DNA from: Psychromonas aquimarina ATCC BAA-1526 | Lineage (GTDB): Bacteria > Pseudomonadota > Gammaproteobacteria > Enterobacterales > Psychromonadaceae | DNA length: 64,000 nucleotides | Direction of reading: 5' to 3' | Assembly: GCF_000428725.1 (NCBI RefSeq) | Contig: NZ_AUAM01000008.1 | Coordinates: 124,001-188,000 of the forward strand | Shown: positions 9,055 to 17,617 of the stretch, piece after piece | Numbering within the stretch: position 1 is the first letter of the stretch | Layout of the letters: every line of letters begins with the position of its first letter | Notes under the pieces: model-generated | Told to the model about the DNA's origin: nothing | Database searches by the model: none | What the model saw: only the letters and a program-made list of their open reading frames with translations | Translations under genes and position numbers: made by a program

Positions 9055-9719
9055 AAAAAGTGCTAATCGTAGCTCCTCATGCGGATGATGAAACCTTAGG
9101 TTGCGGTGGTACAATACTGAGATATATTGAAAGCGGTTATGACGTGCATTGGTTGTTAGTAACGGGGATGAGTGTAGAAGCAGGCTTTACTAATGAGCAA
9201 GTTAAGGAAAGAATTAAAGAAATAGTAAAAGTAAAAAGTTTATATGGATTTAGTTCCGTTCATGAGCTGTATTTTCCTCCTGCTGCTCTTGAAACCCTAA
9301 CTAAAGGACGTTTAATCGCTGCTGTATCGAAGGTTATTCAAACCATTCAGCCTAATGAAGTTTTCACTGTTTATCGTAATGATGCGCACAGTGACCATGA
9401 AATTGTATATGATGCAGTGATGTCTGCGACAAAATCATTCAGGTACCCTTTTATTAAAAGAGTTTTAGCATATGAAACAATATCTGAAACTGATTTTGGT
9501 CTAAAGCCTGAAGATGGTGGATTTAAGCCTAATGTGTTTATTGATATCACTTCGCATCTTGAAAAAAAATTAGAGATATTAGAGGTATTTAAATCTGAAA
9601 TAGGTGAGTTTCCCTTTCCAAGAAGCAGAAAGGCGTTAGAATCACTGGCCTGTATTCGAGGGGTACAGTCAAACTGTCATGCGGCGGAAGCATTTATGTT
9701 AATTAAGGAAATTATATGA
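9051..9719 (+). CDS. PIG-L family N-deacetylase
   Basis: A 222-residue LmbE/PIG-L zinc hydrolase. The metal motif APHADDETLGCGG is at residues 8-20 and the second metal/catalytic motif NDAHSDH near residue 120. The family removes N-acetyl groups from amino sugars. Between two formyltransferases in a nonulosonate operon, it probably frees an amine (for instance the C2 N-acetyl that becomes N5) for formylation. That assignment is inference. The GTG start overlaps the preceding stop (GTGA) and AAAGGAG lies about 8 bases upstream. Confidence 0.8.
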   Translation: MKKVLIVAPHADDETLGCGGTILRYIESGYDVHWLLVTGMSVEAGFTNEQVKERIKEIVKVKSLYGFSSVHELYFPPAALETLTKGRLIAAVSKVIQTIQPNEVFTVYRNDAHSDHEIVYDAVMSATKSFRYPFIKRVLAYETISETDFGLKPEDGGFKPNVFIDITSHLEKKLEILEVFKSEIGEFPFPRSRKALESLACIRGVQSNCHAAEAFMLIKEII

Positions 9720-10786
9720 GCACATTGATTATTGCGGAAGCTGGTGTTAATCATAATGGGGATATGCAGTTAGCTAAGAAATTAATTGATGTTGCAGCTG
9801 GAGCTGGTGCTGACATTATTAAATTTCAAACATTTAAAGCGAAGAAGTTAGCCACCACAAGTGCTCTTCAGGCTGAATATCAAACTAAAAATATAGGTAA
9901 GTCAGAATCTCAATTAGAAATGTTAAAAAGACTTGAGCTTAAGTATGAAGATCATTTCATATTGGTCGACTATTGCAAACATAAAGATATTTCTTTTTTG
10001 TCAACAGCCTTTGACGAAGAGAGTTTAGCATTCCTTGTTGATAAGTTAGGTCAAACTTTATTAAAAATACCTTCAGGTGAAATTACAAATGCACCCTTAT
10101 TATTGGCACATGCTAGAACAGGGCTTGATATCATTATATCTACCGGAATGGCTTCCTTATCAGAGATCGAAATGGCTTTAGGTATTTTAGCATTCGGTTA
10201 CTCTCAAACGAATGAAACGCCTTCCGTTGATAAATTTGAAACTGCATATTATTCAGAAAAAGGACAGGCATATTTGAAAGAAAAGGTACGCATATTACAT
10301 TGTACAACAGAGTATCCAGCTCCTTTAGAGGAGATAAACTTAAACGCGATGCTTACGATTAGAGATTCTTTTAAACTGCCTGTTGGTTATTCAGATCATA
10401 GTGAAGGTATTATTGTACCCGTAGCAGCTGTTGCTAAAGGAGCCAGAATAATTGAGAAGCACTTTACTCTGGATCAAAATATGGAAGGGCCAGACCACAA
10501 GGCCTCTTTAGAGCCGACTGAACTTCAAGAAATGATAGCTTTAATAAAAAAAGTTGAAATTATTGAAGGTAATGGGATTAAAGGGCCTAGCTCTTCAGAA
10601 ATAAAGAATAAAGTGATAGTCCGTAAAAGCATTGTCGCGACCCGTTCTATAAAAAAAGGTGAAACTTTTACTGAGGATTGCCTTGCTATAAAAAGACCTG
10701 GAAATGGTATTAGCCCAATTAATTATTGGGATGTGGTTGGGAAACGAGCAATTAAAGATTTTAAAGAAGATGAGTTGATAATATGA
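9716..10786 (+). CDS. neuB: Nonulosonate synthase, NeuB/LegI family
   Basis: A 356-residue PEP-dependent condensing enzyme. An N-terminal TIM barrel starts IAEAGVNHNGD and contains KFQTFK, PSGEI, STGM and GYSDHSEG. A C-terminal SAF (antifreeze-like) domain begins near residue 290 (KSIVATRSIKKGE). It joins PEP to the 6-deoxy-diamino-mannose product of NeuC to give a free nine-carbon 2-keto acid. It sits in an unbroken series of 4-base overlaps with both neighbours, so translation is probably coupled. Confidence 0.88.
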   Translation: MSTLIIAEAGVNHNGDMQLAKKLIDVAAGAGADIIKFQTFKAKKLATTSALQAEYQTKNIGKSESQLEMLKRLELKYEDHFILVDYCKHKDISFLSTAFDEESLAFLVDKLGQTLLKIPSGEITNAPLLLAHARTGLDIIISTGMASLSEIEMALGILAFGYSQTNETPSVDKFETAYYSEKGQAYLKEKVRILHCTTEYPAPLEEINLNAMLTIRDSFKLPVGYSDHSEGIIVPVAAVAKGARIIEKHFTLDQNMEGPDHKASLEPTELQEMIALIKKVEIIEGNGIKGPSSSEIKNKVIVRKSIVATRSIKKGETFTEDCLAIKRPGNGISPINYWDVVGKRAIKDFKEDELII

Positions 10787-11706
10787 AAATAGGTTATTTT
10801 GCTGATGGACCGTGGTCCCATGAGACAATTAGATTGATTTCGGAAACCCCAGGCTTAGAAGTTGTCTTTATTGTGCCAAGGTTTGATACTCAAGATCCAG
10901 TTTTGAAGGATTGGGCTAATAAGTTGGGAGTGCCTTTTCTGCCTCAGGAAAATGTAAATTGCCCTAGTTTCATAAATAAAATTGCAGACTTTAATGCAGA
11001 CCTTTTAGTTTCTATGTCATTTAATCAAATCTTAAGAAAAGAAATTATTAATTTAGCAAATAATGGATTTATTAATTGCCATGCTGGTGCTCTTCCCTTT
11101 TACCGAGGAAGAAACCCTTTGAATTGGGCTCTAATTAATGGTGAAAAGCAGTTTGGTATTACTGTGCACTATGTTGATGAAGGGATTGATACGGGTGATA
11201 TTGTCGAGCAACGATTATATGCCATATCGTTAGAAGATGATTATGCTACATTGTTGAATAAAGCCGCTTTCGAATGTGCAAATGTTCTGCATTCGGCAAT
11301 AGTTAAAATCGAAAAAAATGTTGTTGTTAGACAACCTCAAGAAGATATTCACCCGGTGGGAACATACTTTGGAATTCGCACATTTGGAGATGAAATTGTG
11401 GATTTCAGCTGGGGAGCTGAAAGGGTTCATAACTTTATTCGCGCAATTCGTAAACCTGGGCCCAACGCCAGGTGTTACATTGATAAGCAAGAATACGCAA
11501 TTATTTCTTCTAGGTTAATTATCGACGCACCTACTTATATTGCGACGATTGGTGAAGTTGTTGGGCGTAGTAGTGAAGGGGTCGTAGTCAAAGTTGGTGA
11601 CAGCACTTTATTATTAAAAAAAATGGAAAAAATAATTGATAATAAAGGTGAAGGGGAGTTTACTCCTACTTTCCGTATTGGTACTCGTTTTAGTTTAAGA
11701 AGGTAA
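10783..11706 (+). CDS. N10-formyl-THF-dependent sugar N-formyltransferase (second)
   Basis: A 307-residue formyltransferase only distantly similar to the one at 8164. It retains the full catalytic set: Asn98 and His100 in INCHAGALP, and Asp136 in DEGIDTG. A C-terminal domain with HNFIRAIRKPGPNA resembles the Fmt/ArnA C-terminal domain. Two unlike formyltransferases in one operon suggest two acylation sites or two stages of the same nonulosonate pathway. The start overlaps neuB by four bases and the next gene follows after three bases. The substrate is not determinable from sequence. Confidence 0.75.
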   Translation: MKIGYFADGPWSHETIRLISETPGLEVVFIVPRFDTQDPVLKDWANKLGVPFLPQENVNCPSFINKIADFNADLLVSMSFNQILRKEIINLANNGFINCHAGALPFYRGRNPLNWALINGEKQFGITVHYVDEGIDTGDIVEQRLYAISLEDDYATLLNKAAFECANVLHSAIVKIEKNVVVRQPQEDIHPVGTYFGIRTFGDEIVDFSWGAERVHNFIRAIRKPGPNARCYIDKQEYAIISSRLIIDAPTYIATIGEVVGRSSEGVVVKVGDSTLLLKKMEKIIDNKGEGEFTPTFRIGTRFSLRR

Positions 11707-11709
11707 ACT

Positions 11710-12762
11710 ATGAGTCATAAATGGCAAAATACGTTAATTACACCAAAAAATACAATCCGTGAAGCACTCGAAGTCATTGATCGTGAAGCGCTACGAGGTG
11801 CAATCATTGTGGCTCCAAATAATAAGTTATTAGGAGTGGTCAGTGATGGTGATATTCGTAGAGGAATATTATCTGGTATTTCATTAGATGACTGCGTTTC
11901 TAAGGTGATGAACACTAAACCAACGACTGCTACGACAGAAGTTAGCAAGGGACAGTTAATTGAGCTAATGGAGTCCAAGGAAATTTTATCAATTCCAATT
12001 ATTGAAGCTGGTATTGTAGTTGGCTTACAAACATTGCATGAGTCTTTATCAATACAAAAATTAGATAACCCTGTTTTTTTAATGGCTGGCGGATTTGGTA
12101 CTCGTTTAAGACCGCTAACAAACAATTGCCCGAAACCCCTATTAAAAGTTGGGGATAAACCCATCCTTGAAATTACACTGCTTAACTTTATTAAATCAGG
12201 TTTTATTAATTTTTATATTTCTACGCACTATATGCCAGAAATGATCATGAACCATTTTGGTGATGGTTCAAAGTGGGGGGTGAATATTACCTATGTTTAT
12301 GAAGACTCTCCCCTTGGAACTGGTGGCGCGTTAGGTTTACTGCCTGCTGATTTACCAAAGCTTCCCTTAATTATGATGAATGGGGATATTTTAACCAATG
12401 TTAATTTTAAAAAGGTATTAGACTTTCATAACAATGAATCTGCAGATGCTTCAATGTGTGTGCGAGAATATGAATACCAAATTCCTTATGGTGTTATCCA
12501 AGGTGATGCAGGAAAAATAACGAGTATGGCAGAAAAGCCAACTCAGTTTTTCCATATTAATGCAGGAATTTACGTTGTTAATCCAGAAGTTATTAAGCAA
12601 GTAAAGACAAATGAAAAAATTGATATGCCTACGCTGCTTGAACATAAAATAGAGGCACAAGGTAATGTCATGATGTTTCCTATTCATGAGTATTGGCTGG
12701 ATATTGGTCGCATGGAAGATTATCAGCGAGCACAAGTTGATATAGTAAGTTTGGGGCTATAG
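11710..12762 (+). CDS. CBS-domain sugar-phosphate nucleotidyltransferase (PtmE-like)
   Basis: A 350-residue fusion. A CBS pair fills about residues 8-118, and from residue 121 there is a nucleotidyltransferase with the AGGFGTRLRPLT signature (126-137) and PKPLLKVGDKPIL. This architecture matches PtmE, the glucosamine-1-phosphate guanylyltransferase that starts the GDP-linked legionaminate route in Campylobacter. It suggests the sugar nucleotide here may be GDP-linked. It sits immediately before neuA with no intergenic base. Confidence 0.75.
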   Translation: MSHKWQNTLITPKNTIREALEVIDREALRGAIIVAPNNKLLGVVSDGDIRRGILSGISLDDCVSKVMNTKPTTATTEVSKGQLIELMESKEILSIPIIEAGIVVGLQTLHESLSIQKLDNPVFLMAGGFGTRLRPLTNNCPKPLLKVGDKPILEITLLNFIKSGFINFYISTHYMPEMIMNHFGDGSKWGVNITYVYEDSPLGTGGALGLLPADLPKLPLIMMNGDILTNVNFKKVLDFHNNESADASMCVREYEYQIPYGVIQGDAGKITSMAEKPTQFFHINAGIYVVNPEVIKQVKTNEKIDMPTLLEHKIEAQGNVMMFPIHEYWLDIGRMEDYQRAQVDIVSLGL

Positions 12763-13464
12763 ATGAAGAATGGGAATAGAAAAGTCTTAGCAATCATCCC
12801 TGCCAGAGGTGGAAGTAAGCGCCTCCCAAGAAAAAATATTTTATCTTTGGCTGGTAAACCCTTGATAGCTTGGAGTATTGACGCTGCAATTGGTAGTCAG
12901 ATTTTTGATCAAATTATTGTAAATACAGACAATAGTGAAATAGCTGAAATTGCAGAACAATTTGGTGCGACAGTTCCATTCTTGCGTCCCGAAGCTCTTG
13001 CAAGTGATACAGCATCAAGCATTGATGTAATTAAACATACTTTGTTATGGTACCTGGAAAAGGGGGTTCATTTTACAGAGGTTGTATTATTGCAAGCAAC
13101 ATCTCCACTACGAAACAGCAATGATATTAAAGAAGCATTTGATATTTATACCGGCAAAGCTGCATCTTCCGTATTGTCTGTTTGCGAAGTTGATCACCCT
13201 ACACAGTGGTGTAATACACTTGATGATTCTTTATCAATGAATAATTTTGTAAAAGAAAGCAAAAGAAAATCTCGCAGTCAAGATTTTGATAAGGAATTTC
13301 GCCTTAATGGTGCTATTTATATTTGGAATGTGGAGCAATTTTTAACTCAAAATGCAGCTATTATAGAGCCTTCATTTGCAAGTATTATGCCTAGAATTCG
13401 TTCAATAGATATTGATGAAGAAATTGATTTTAAAATAGCACAGTGCCTATTAGATACTAATTAG
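12763..13464 (+). CDS. neuA: CMP-nonulosonate cytidylyltransferase (NeuA/LegF)
   Basis: A 233-residue cytidylyltransferase with the IPARGGSKRLPRKNI nucleotide-binding motif at residues 11-25, plus LQATSPLR and FRLNGAIYIWN. It activates the nonulosonate with CTP to CMP-sugar, the donor for a glycosyltransferase. It closes the nonulosonate operon. The next gene (wzx) starts 51 bases later behind a poly-G tract. Confidence 0.87.
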   Translation: MKNGNRKVLAIIPARGGSKRLPRKNILSLAGKPLIAWSIDAAIGSQIFDQIIVNTDNSEIAEIAEQFGATVPFLRPEALASDTASSIDVIKHTLLWYLEKGVHFTEVVLLQATSPLRNSNDIKEAFDIYTGKAASSVLSVCEVDHPTQWCNTLDDSLSMNNFVKESKRKSRSQDFDKEFRLNGAIYIWNVEQFLTQNAAIIEPSFASIMPRIRSIDIDEEIDFKIAQCLLDTN

Positions 13465-13503
13465 TTGATAATAGTATGCTAGGTATTAACTTCAAATGTA
13501 TGT

Positions 13504-13512
13504 GGGGGGGGG
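13504..13512. repeat. G9 homopolymer at the start of wzx
   Basis: Nine consecutive G residues lie directly before AGC-TTG, the only in-frame start available to wzx in this sequence. Two ATG codons just upstream (13496 and 13500) are out of frame with 9 Gs. The first would join the wzx frame with 10 Gs and the second with 8 Gs, in both cases without an intervening stop. It also forms the Shine-Dalgarno purine stretch (GGGAG). Confidence 0.9.
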
Positions 13513-13515
13513 AGC

Positions 13516-14781
13516 TTGTTAAAAAAACTTTTTAGCGATTCCATTATTTATGGTATTGGTGATTTTCTTGTTGTCGCGGTAAGTGGTCTGTTTTTACTTC
13601 CATATTACACAAGAATGATGACTATTGAAGAGTATGCTATATATGGTGTATTTAGCGCTTCAATTGCAGCAATGACTTTTATTGTTCATTTTGGAATAAT
13701 TTCTACTTTTGTCAGATGTTACTTTTTACAAAAATCAAATGAAAGCAAAGAAATATATACTGGGCAAGTGATGCTTATACATTTTACTATGGCTTTTATA
13801 ATACTACTCTTGGCATTTCTTTTTAAAGATTTTATTCTCAATAATATATTGGTTTCCGTTAATGCAAATCTATACAGTTGCATTGTTTTGATATCAATAT
13901 TTAGTTTTTTGAATGCAATATATTCGGGCTATTTAAGGGTCATAGAAAAGCCTAAGCAATTTCTGATGCTCCAATTGACAACTGTTTTTTTGTATACATC
14001 GTTAATTTTTGTGTTTCAGTTCTTTAATTTGAGTTCCCTTAATTCTGTAGTTTTAGCACTTTTATCCAGTACCTTTTTTATCTGGTGTATATCTTTAATT
14101 AAGTTACCTTATAAATTTAGTTTTTTTAACCTTATCGATACTGCCAGATCTACTTTTACTTTTGCGTTTCCAATCTTTATCGCATACATAATGTATTTTT
14201 GTATAAACAAATATAATGTTTTATTTTTGCAAAACTTTGTTGATAAAGAGCAGTTAGGGTATTTTACATTTGCGTTACAGTTGTCAGCTATAATTGTCAT
14301 TGTCGCTGGTGCTATCGGTAAAGCTATTCAGCCTGCGCTATATAAATTAAGTGGCGATAACGTCATAAATGCATCAAGGAGGCTCGCTTTATATTACAAA
14401 TCGATGATGCTTATCATTTCTGCGATTTTAATCTTATTCTCAAATGAAATTATTTTATTGGTCGCTCCCCAACATTTCTTAGGAAGTGAATTTGTGTTTC
14501 GAATATTAATACTAAGTTCTCTTATTTATAATTTTAGAACTATCGAGGCAAGTCTCTTTTATTATTTTAATAAACCAAGATATTCGCTTTATATAACCTT
14601 TTTTAGTGCTTTAACGGTTATTGTTTTATCTATTTCATTTGTACCTAAATTTGGAATAACAGCATCAGCATATTCTATTCTAGCAGGCAGTACAGTTTCT
14701 ATGCTGTGTAACATGTTTATTTGTAAAGTGTTCATAGAGGGGAAAGGTTTTGTATTTAAAAATAAAGTTATCGGAATTTAA
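13516..14781 (+). CDS. wzx: O-antigen flippase Wzx (MATE/MVF-like polysaccharide transporter)
   Basis: A 421-residue polytopic membrane protein with about 12 hydrophobic helices and the Wzx N-terminal pattern (basic start, then GIGDFLVVAVSGLFLLPYYTR). It should move the undecaprenyl-linked O unit across the inner membrane. The start is taken as TTG 13516, five bases after GGGAG. No in-frame ATG lies nearby until residue 35. The G9 tract just upstream could switch alternative ATG starts into frame, so expression may be phase variable. Codon use and base composition are very AT-rich, as is usual for wzx. Confidence 0.82.
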   Translation: MLKKLFSDSIIYGIGDFLVVAVSGLFLLPYYTRMMTIEEYAIYGVFSASIAAMTFIVHFGIISTFVRCYFLQKSNESKEIYTGQVMLIHFTMAFIILLLAFLFKDFILNNILVSVNANLYSCIVLISIFSFLNAIYSGYLRVIEKPKQFLMLQLTTVFLYTSLIFVFQFFNLSSLNSVVLALLSSTFFIWCISLIKLPYKFSFFNLIDTARSTFTFAFPIFIAYIMYFCINKYNVLFLQNFVDKEQLGYFTFALQLSAIIVIVAGAIGKAIQPALYKLSGDNVINASRRLALYYKSMMLIISAILILFSNEIILLVAPQHFLGSEFVFRILILSSLIYNFRTIEASLFYYFNKPRYSLYITFFSALTVIVLSISFVPKFGITASAYSILAGSTVSMLCNMFICKVFIEGKGFVFKNKVIGI

Positions 14782-14807
14782 CCTAATTCAAACAACAAGA
14801 GGTAATA

Positions 14808-15911
14808 ATGTCATCTCCGAAACATTTACATATTGTGGGTAATGAAATTAAGTTTATTAGGCCATTTGTTAATTATATTAATAATAATTTCAATTCTGAT
14901 GAGCATTTGTTTTTAATATTGAACTCACAAAAAGAAAGAGTTAATGATATAGCTGGCTTTTCTAATATAAAAATCATTAGACCTTATGACAGTAGCAATG
15001 GTTTCATAAGAAAAATGATTTTATTTTTTAAAGTTCCAATGTCAATTATGTTATTGTTTTATTATTTCTCAAAATCAAAAAAAATATACTTGCATGGGCT
15101 GTTTGATAAAAAAGTAATTTTGTTTCTTTATATTTTTAATAAATTTGCAAGTAAAACTAATTGGATAATATGGGGGGGAGGGGACATTGATGTTCCTACT
15201 GATAAAGAAAATATTAGCCTCTGGTATAAAATTGCGAAAAAAGTAAAAGGCAGTTTTTCTGGTTATATTACCTATCTTCCTGGTGATTATATGCTAGCAA
15301 AGCGACTTTATAATGCAAAAGGTGAATTCTATGAATCACTTATGTATGAGAGTAATGTGTTTAATTATACTGAATTAAAAAGTGTAAATGATGATGTTGT
15401 ACGCATCCAAGTCGGTAATTCAGCCGATCCTGCCAATAACCATTTAGAGATATTTGACAGCCTACAAAAATTTAAACAAGATAATATTAAAGTTTATTGT
15501 ATCTTGTCATATGGTGAAAAACCTTGGTCAAATGGGTGGACTCAAAAAGTAATTAATAGAGGTAAGGAGCTTTTTGGTGATAAGTTTATACCAATTGTCG
15601 ATTTTATGGACTTTGAAATTTATTTAGAATTTTTAAGTAAGATTGATATCGCCATTTTTGCACATAAAAGACAGCAAGCCATGGGCAATACTATTAGTTT
15701 GTTAGGGTTAGGGAAAAAAGTATATATGAGGAGTGATGTCACATCTTGGGAGTTGTTTAGTTCTATAGGTGTGAAGGCTTTCGATGTAAATGATATTTCT
15801 TTGGCTGGGTTGGCATTAAATGAGAAAGAAAATAATATAGAAACAATCAAAAATTTCTTTTCAAAAGAAAAGTATTATCAACAGTTAAAAAATTTATTCG
15901 AGGATTATTAA
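14808..15911 (+). CDS. GT56 family glycosyltransferase (WecF-like, Fuc4NAc transferase)
   Basis: A 367-residue protein with hallmarks of GT56 (TDP-Fuc4NAc:lipid II transferase, WecF): VGNSADPANNHLEIFDSL, SYGEKPW and HKRQQAMGN. WecF adds 4-acetamido-4,6-dideoxy-D-galactose in enterobacterial common antigen. Here it sits with wecE and rmlAB, so the O unit probably contains Fuc4NAc. Preceded by a GAGG ribosome-binding site. The next gene follows after one base. Confidence 0.8.
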   Translation: MSSPKHLHIVGNEIKFIRPFVNYINNNFNSDEHLFLILNSQKERVNDIAGFSNIKIIRPYDSSNGFIRKMILFFKVPMSIMLLFYYFSKSKKIYLHGLFDKKVILFLYIFNKFASKTNWIIWGGGDIDVPTDKENISLWYKIAKKVKGSFSGYITYLPGDYMLAKRLYNAKGEFYESLMYESNVFNYTELKSVNDDVVRIQVGNSADPANNHLEIFDSLQKFKQDNIKVYCILSYGEKPWSNGWTQKVINRGKELFGDKFIPIVDFMDFEIYLEFLSKIDIAIFAHKRQQAMGNTISLLGLGKKVYMRSDVTSWELFSSIGVKAFDVNDISLAGLALNEKENNIETIKNFFSKEKYYQQLKNLFEDY

Positions 15912-15912
15912 T

Positions 15913-16479
15913 ATGCCGTATCTTACTAATGAACAGCTGAATAACCTTGGGCTTAAGTTTTTTGGGAAAAACGTAAAGATTAGTGATAAAGCTAGTATTT
16001 ATAACCCTGCAACAATAAGTATTAAGGACAATTCAAGGATTGATGATTTTTGTGTCATTTCTGGAAAAGTCTCCATTGGCAGAAATGTTCATATAACTCC
16101 AATGTGTTTAATTGCAGGAGGTGAAAAGGGCATTGTGTTAAATGATTTTTCTACCGTAGCCTATGGCGTTAAAGTATTCACTCAATCGGATGATTATTCA
16201 GGTGGTGCAATGACAAATTCAACGATACCTGCAGAATTCAAAAATGAGTATAAAAAAGAAGTTGTTTTAGGGAAATATTCAATTGTAGGTGCTGGCTCTA
16301 TAGTTATGCCCGGGGTCACCTTATCAGAAGGAACTTCAGTTGGTGCAATGTCACTGGTTTTAAAAACAACACAGCCTTGGAGTATTTATGCTGGAAGTCC
16401 TGCAATAAAAATAAAAGAAAGGCTGAAAGATTTGTTAAAACTTGAAAAAAAATATTTAAGCAAAAAGAGAGATAGCTAA
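15913..16479 (+). CDS. Hexapeptide-repeat acetyltransferase, probable dTDP-Fuc4N N-acetyltransferase
   Basis: A 188-residue left-handed beta-helix acyltransferase. Hexapeptide repeats run from about residue 20 to 150, ending GAGSIVMPGVTLSEGTSVGAM and the LbH C-terminal YAGSPAIKIKER. It lies between the GT56 gene and wecE with 1-base gaps, so it probably takes the place of WecD (a GNAT enzyme, absent here) and N-acetylates the WecE product. O-acetylation of the polymer is the alternative. Confidence 0.65.
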   Translation: MPYLTNEQLNNLGLKFFGKNVKISDKASIYNPATISIKDNSRIDDFCVISGKVSIGRNVHITPMCLIAGGEKGIVLNDFSTVAYGVKVFTQSDDYSGGAMTNSTIPAEFKNEYKKEVVLGKYSIVGAGSIVMPGVTLSEGTSVGAMSLVLKTTQPWSIYAGSPAIKIKERLKDLLKLEKKYLSKKRDS

Positions 16480-16480
16480 A

Positions 16481-17617
16481 ATGATACCATTTAATGAACC
16501 GCCATTAACTGGAAATGAAGAAAAATATATTTTACGTTCAATTAAAAGTAACAAAATATCAGGTGATGGTGAATTTACAAAATTATGCCATAAATGGTTT
16601 GAAAATAAATTGAAGTGTAAGAAAGCTCTTTTAACAACTTCTTGTACTCATGCATTAGAAATGGCTGCAATTTTGATTAATACTCAGCCTGGTGATGAAA
16701 TTATTATGCCTAGTTATACTTTTGTTAGTACAGCTAATGCATTTGTACTTCGTGGAGCTAAAATTGTTTTTATTGATATTCGTCCAGATACTATGAATAT
16801 TGATGAAAAACTCATTGAGCAAGCTATAACTGAGAAAACAAAAGCTATTGTGCCTGTGCATTATGCCGGTGTTGCCTGTGAAATGGATACAATTATGGAT
16901 ATCGCAAATCGTCATGGACTTTTTGTGATTGAAGATGCAGCTCAAGGCATGATGAGCTGTTACAAAGGAAAAGCTCTTGGCACAATTGGTCATTTGGGCA
17001 CCTTTAGTTTTCATGAAACCAAAAACTACACCAGTGCCGGTGAAGGTGGCCTGTTAATTGTCAATAACGAGCAATTTTCCGAACGAGCTGAAATAATTAG
17101 AGAAAAAGGAACTAACCGTAGTAAATTTTTCAGAGGAATGGTTGATAAATATTCTTGGGTAGATCTGGGAAGTAGTTATCTTATGAATGATATTAGTGCT
17201 GCTTATTTATGGGGGCAGCTTGAAAGAGCTGAGGAAATAAATTGTGATAGATTAAGATCATGGAAAAGATATTCTGAAGGTTTAAAAAAACTATCAAGCA
17301 AGGGGGTTATCGAGCTTCCAGCTGTGCCTACTGGTTGCTTACATAATGCTCATATGTTTTATATAAAAGTAAAAGATATAGACACTAGAAGGTCATTGCT
17401 CAGTTATTTAAAGCGTAATGATATATTGAGTGTGTTTCATTACGTACCTCTTCACAGTTCATCAGCCGGGTTAATATTCGGCAGGTTTAATGGAAACGAT
17501 ATGTATACAACAAGTCAAAGTGAACGACTTATTAGGTTGCCAATTTATTACGGTTTGGAAAAAGAAAAAATAGATTTTGTTCTAGATAAACTAAATCAAT
17601 TTTATGAAAACTTATAA
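16481..17617 (+). CDS. wecE: dTDP-4-amino-4,6-dideoxygalactose transaminase
   Basis: A 378-residue DegT family aminotransferase. It begins IPFNEPPLTGNE and has the PLP lysine in FSFHETKN (K181) followed by YTSAGEGG. Length and motifs match WecE/RffA, which aminates dTDP-4-keto-6-deoxyglucose to dTDP-Fuc4N. The substrate comes from rmlA/rmlB 2.3-4.2 kb downstream. The gene overlaps the next start by 14 bases. Confidence 0.87.
   Translation: MIPFNEPPLTGNEEKYILRSIKSNKISGDGEFTKLCHKWFENKLKCKKALLTTSCTHALEMAAILINTQPGDEIIMPSYTFVSTANAFVLRGAKIVFIDIRPDTMNIDEKLIEQAITEKTKAIVPVHYAGVACEMDTIMDIANRHGLFVIEDAAQGMMSCYKGKALGTIGHLGTFSFHETKNYTSAGEGGLLIVNNEQFSERAEIIREKGTNRSKFFRGMVDKYSWVDLGSSYLMNDISAAYLWGQLERAEEINCDRLRSWKRYSEGLKKLSSKGVIELPAVPTGCLHNAHMFYIKVKDIDTRRSLLSYLKRNDILSVFHYVPLHSSSAGLIFGRFNGNDMYTTSQSERLIRLPIYYGLEKEKIDFVLDKLNQFYENL

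Noticed and set aside
11715-12164. A 149-codon minus-strand ORF inside the CBS nucleotidyltransferase gene
   Set aside because: It is fully antisense to a gene with clear motifs, has no plausible ribosome-binding site and shows no recognisable domain.
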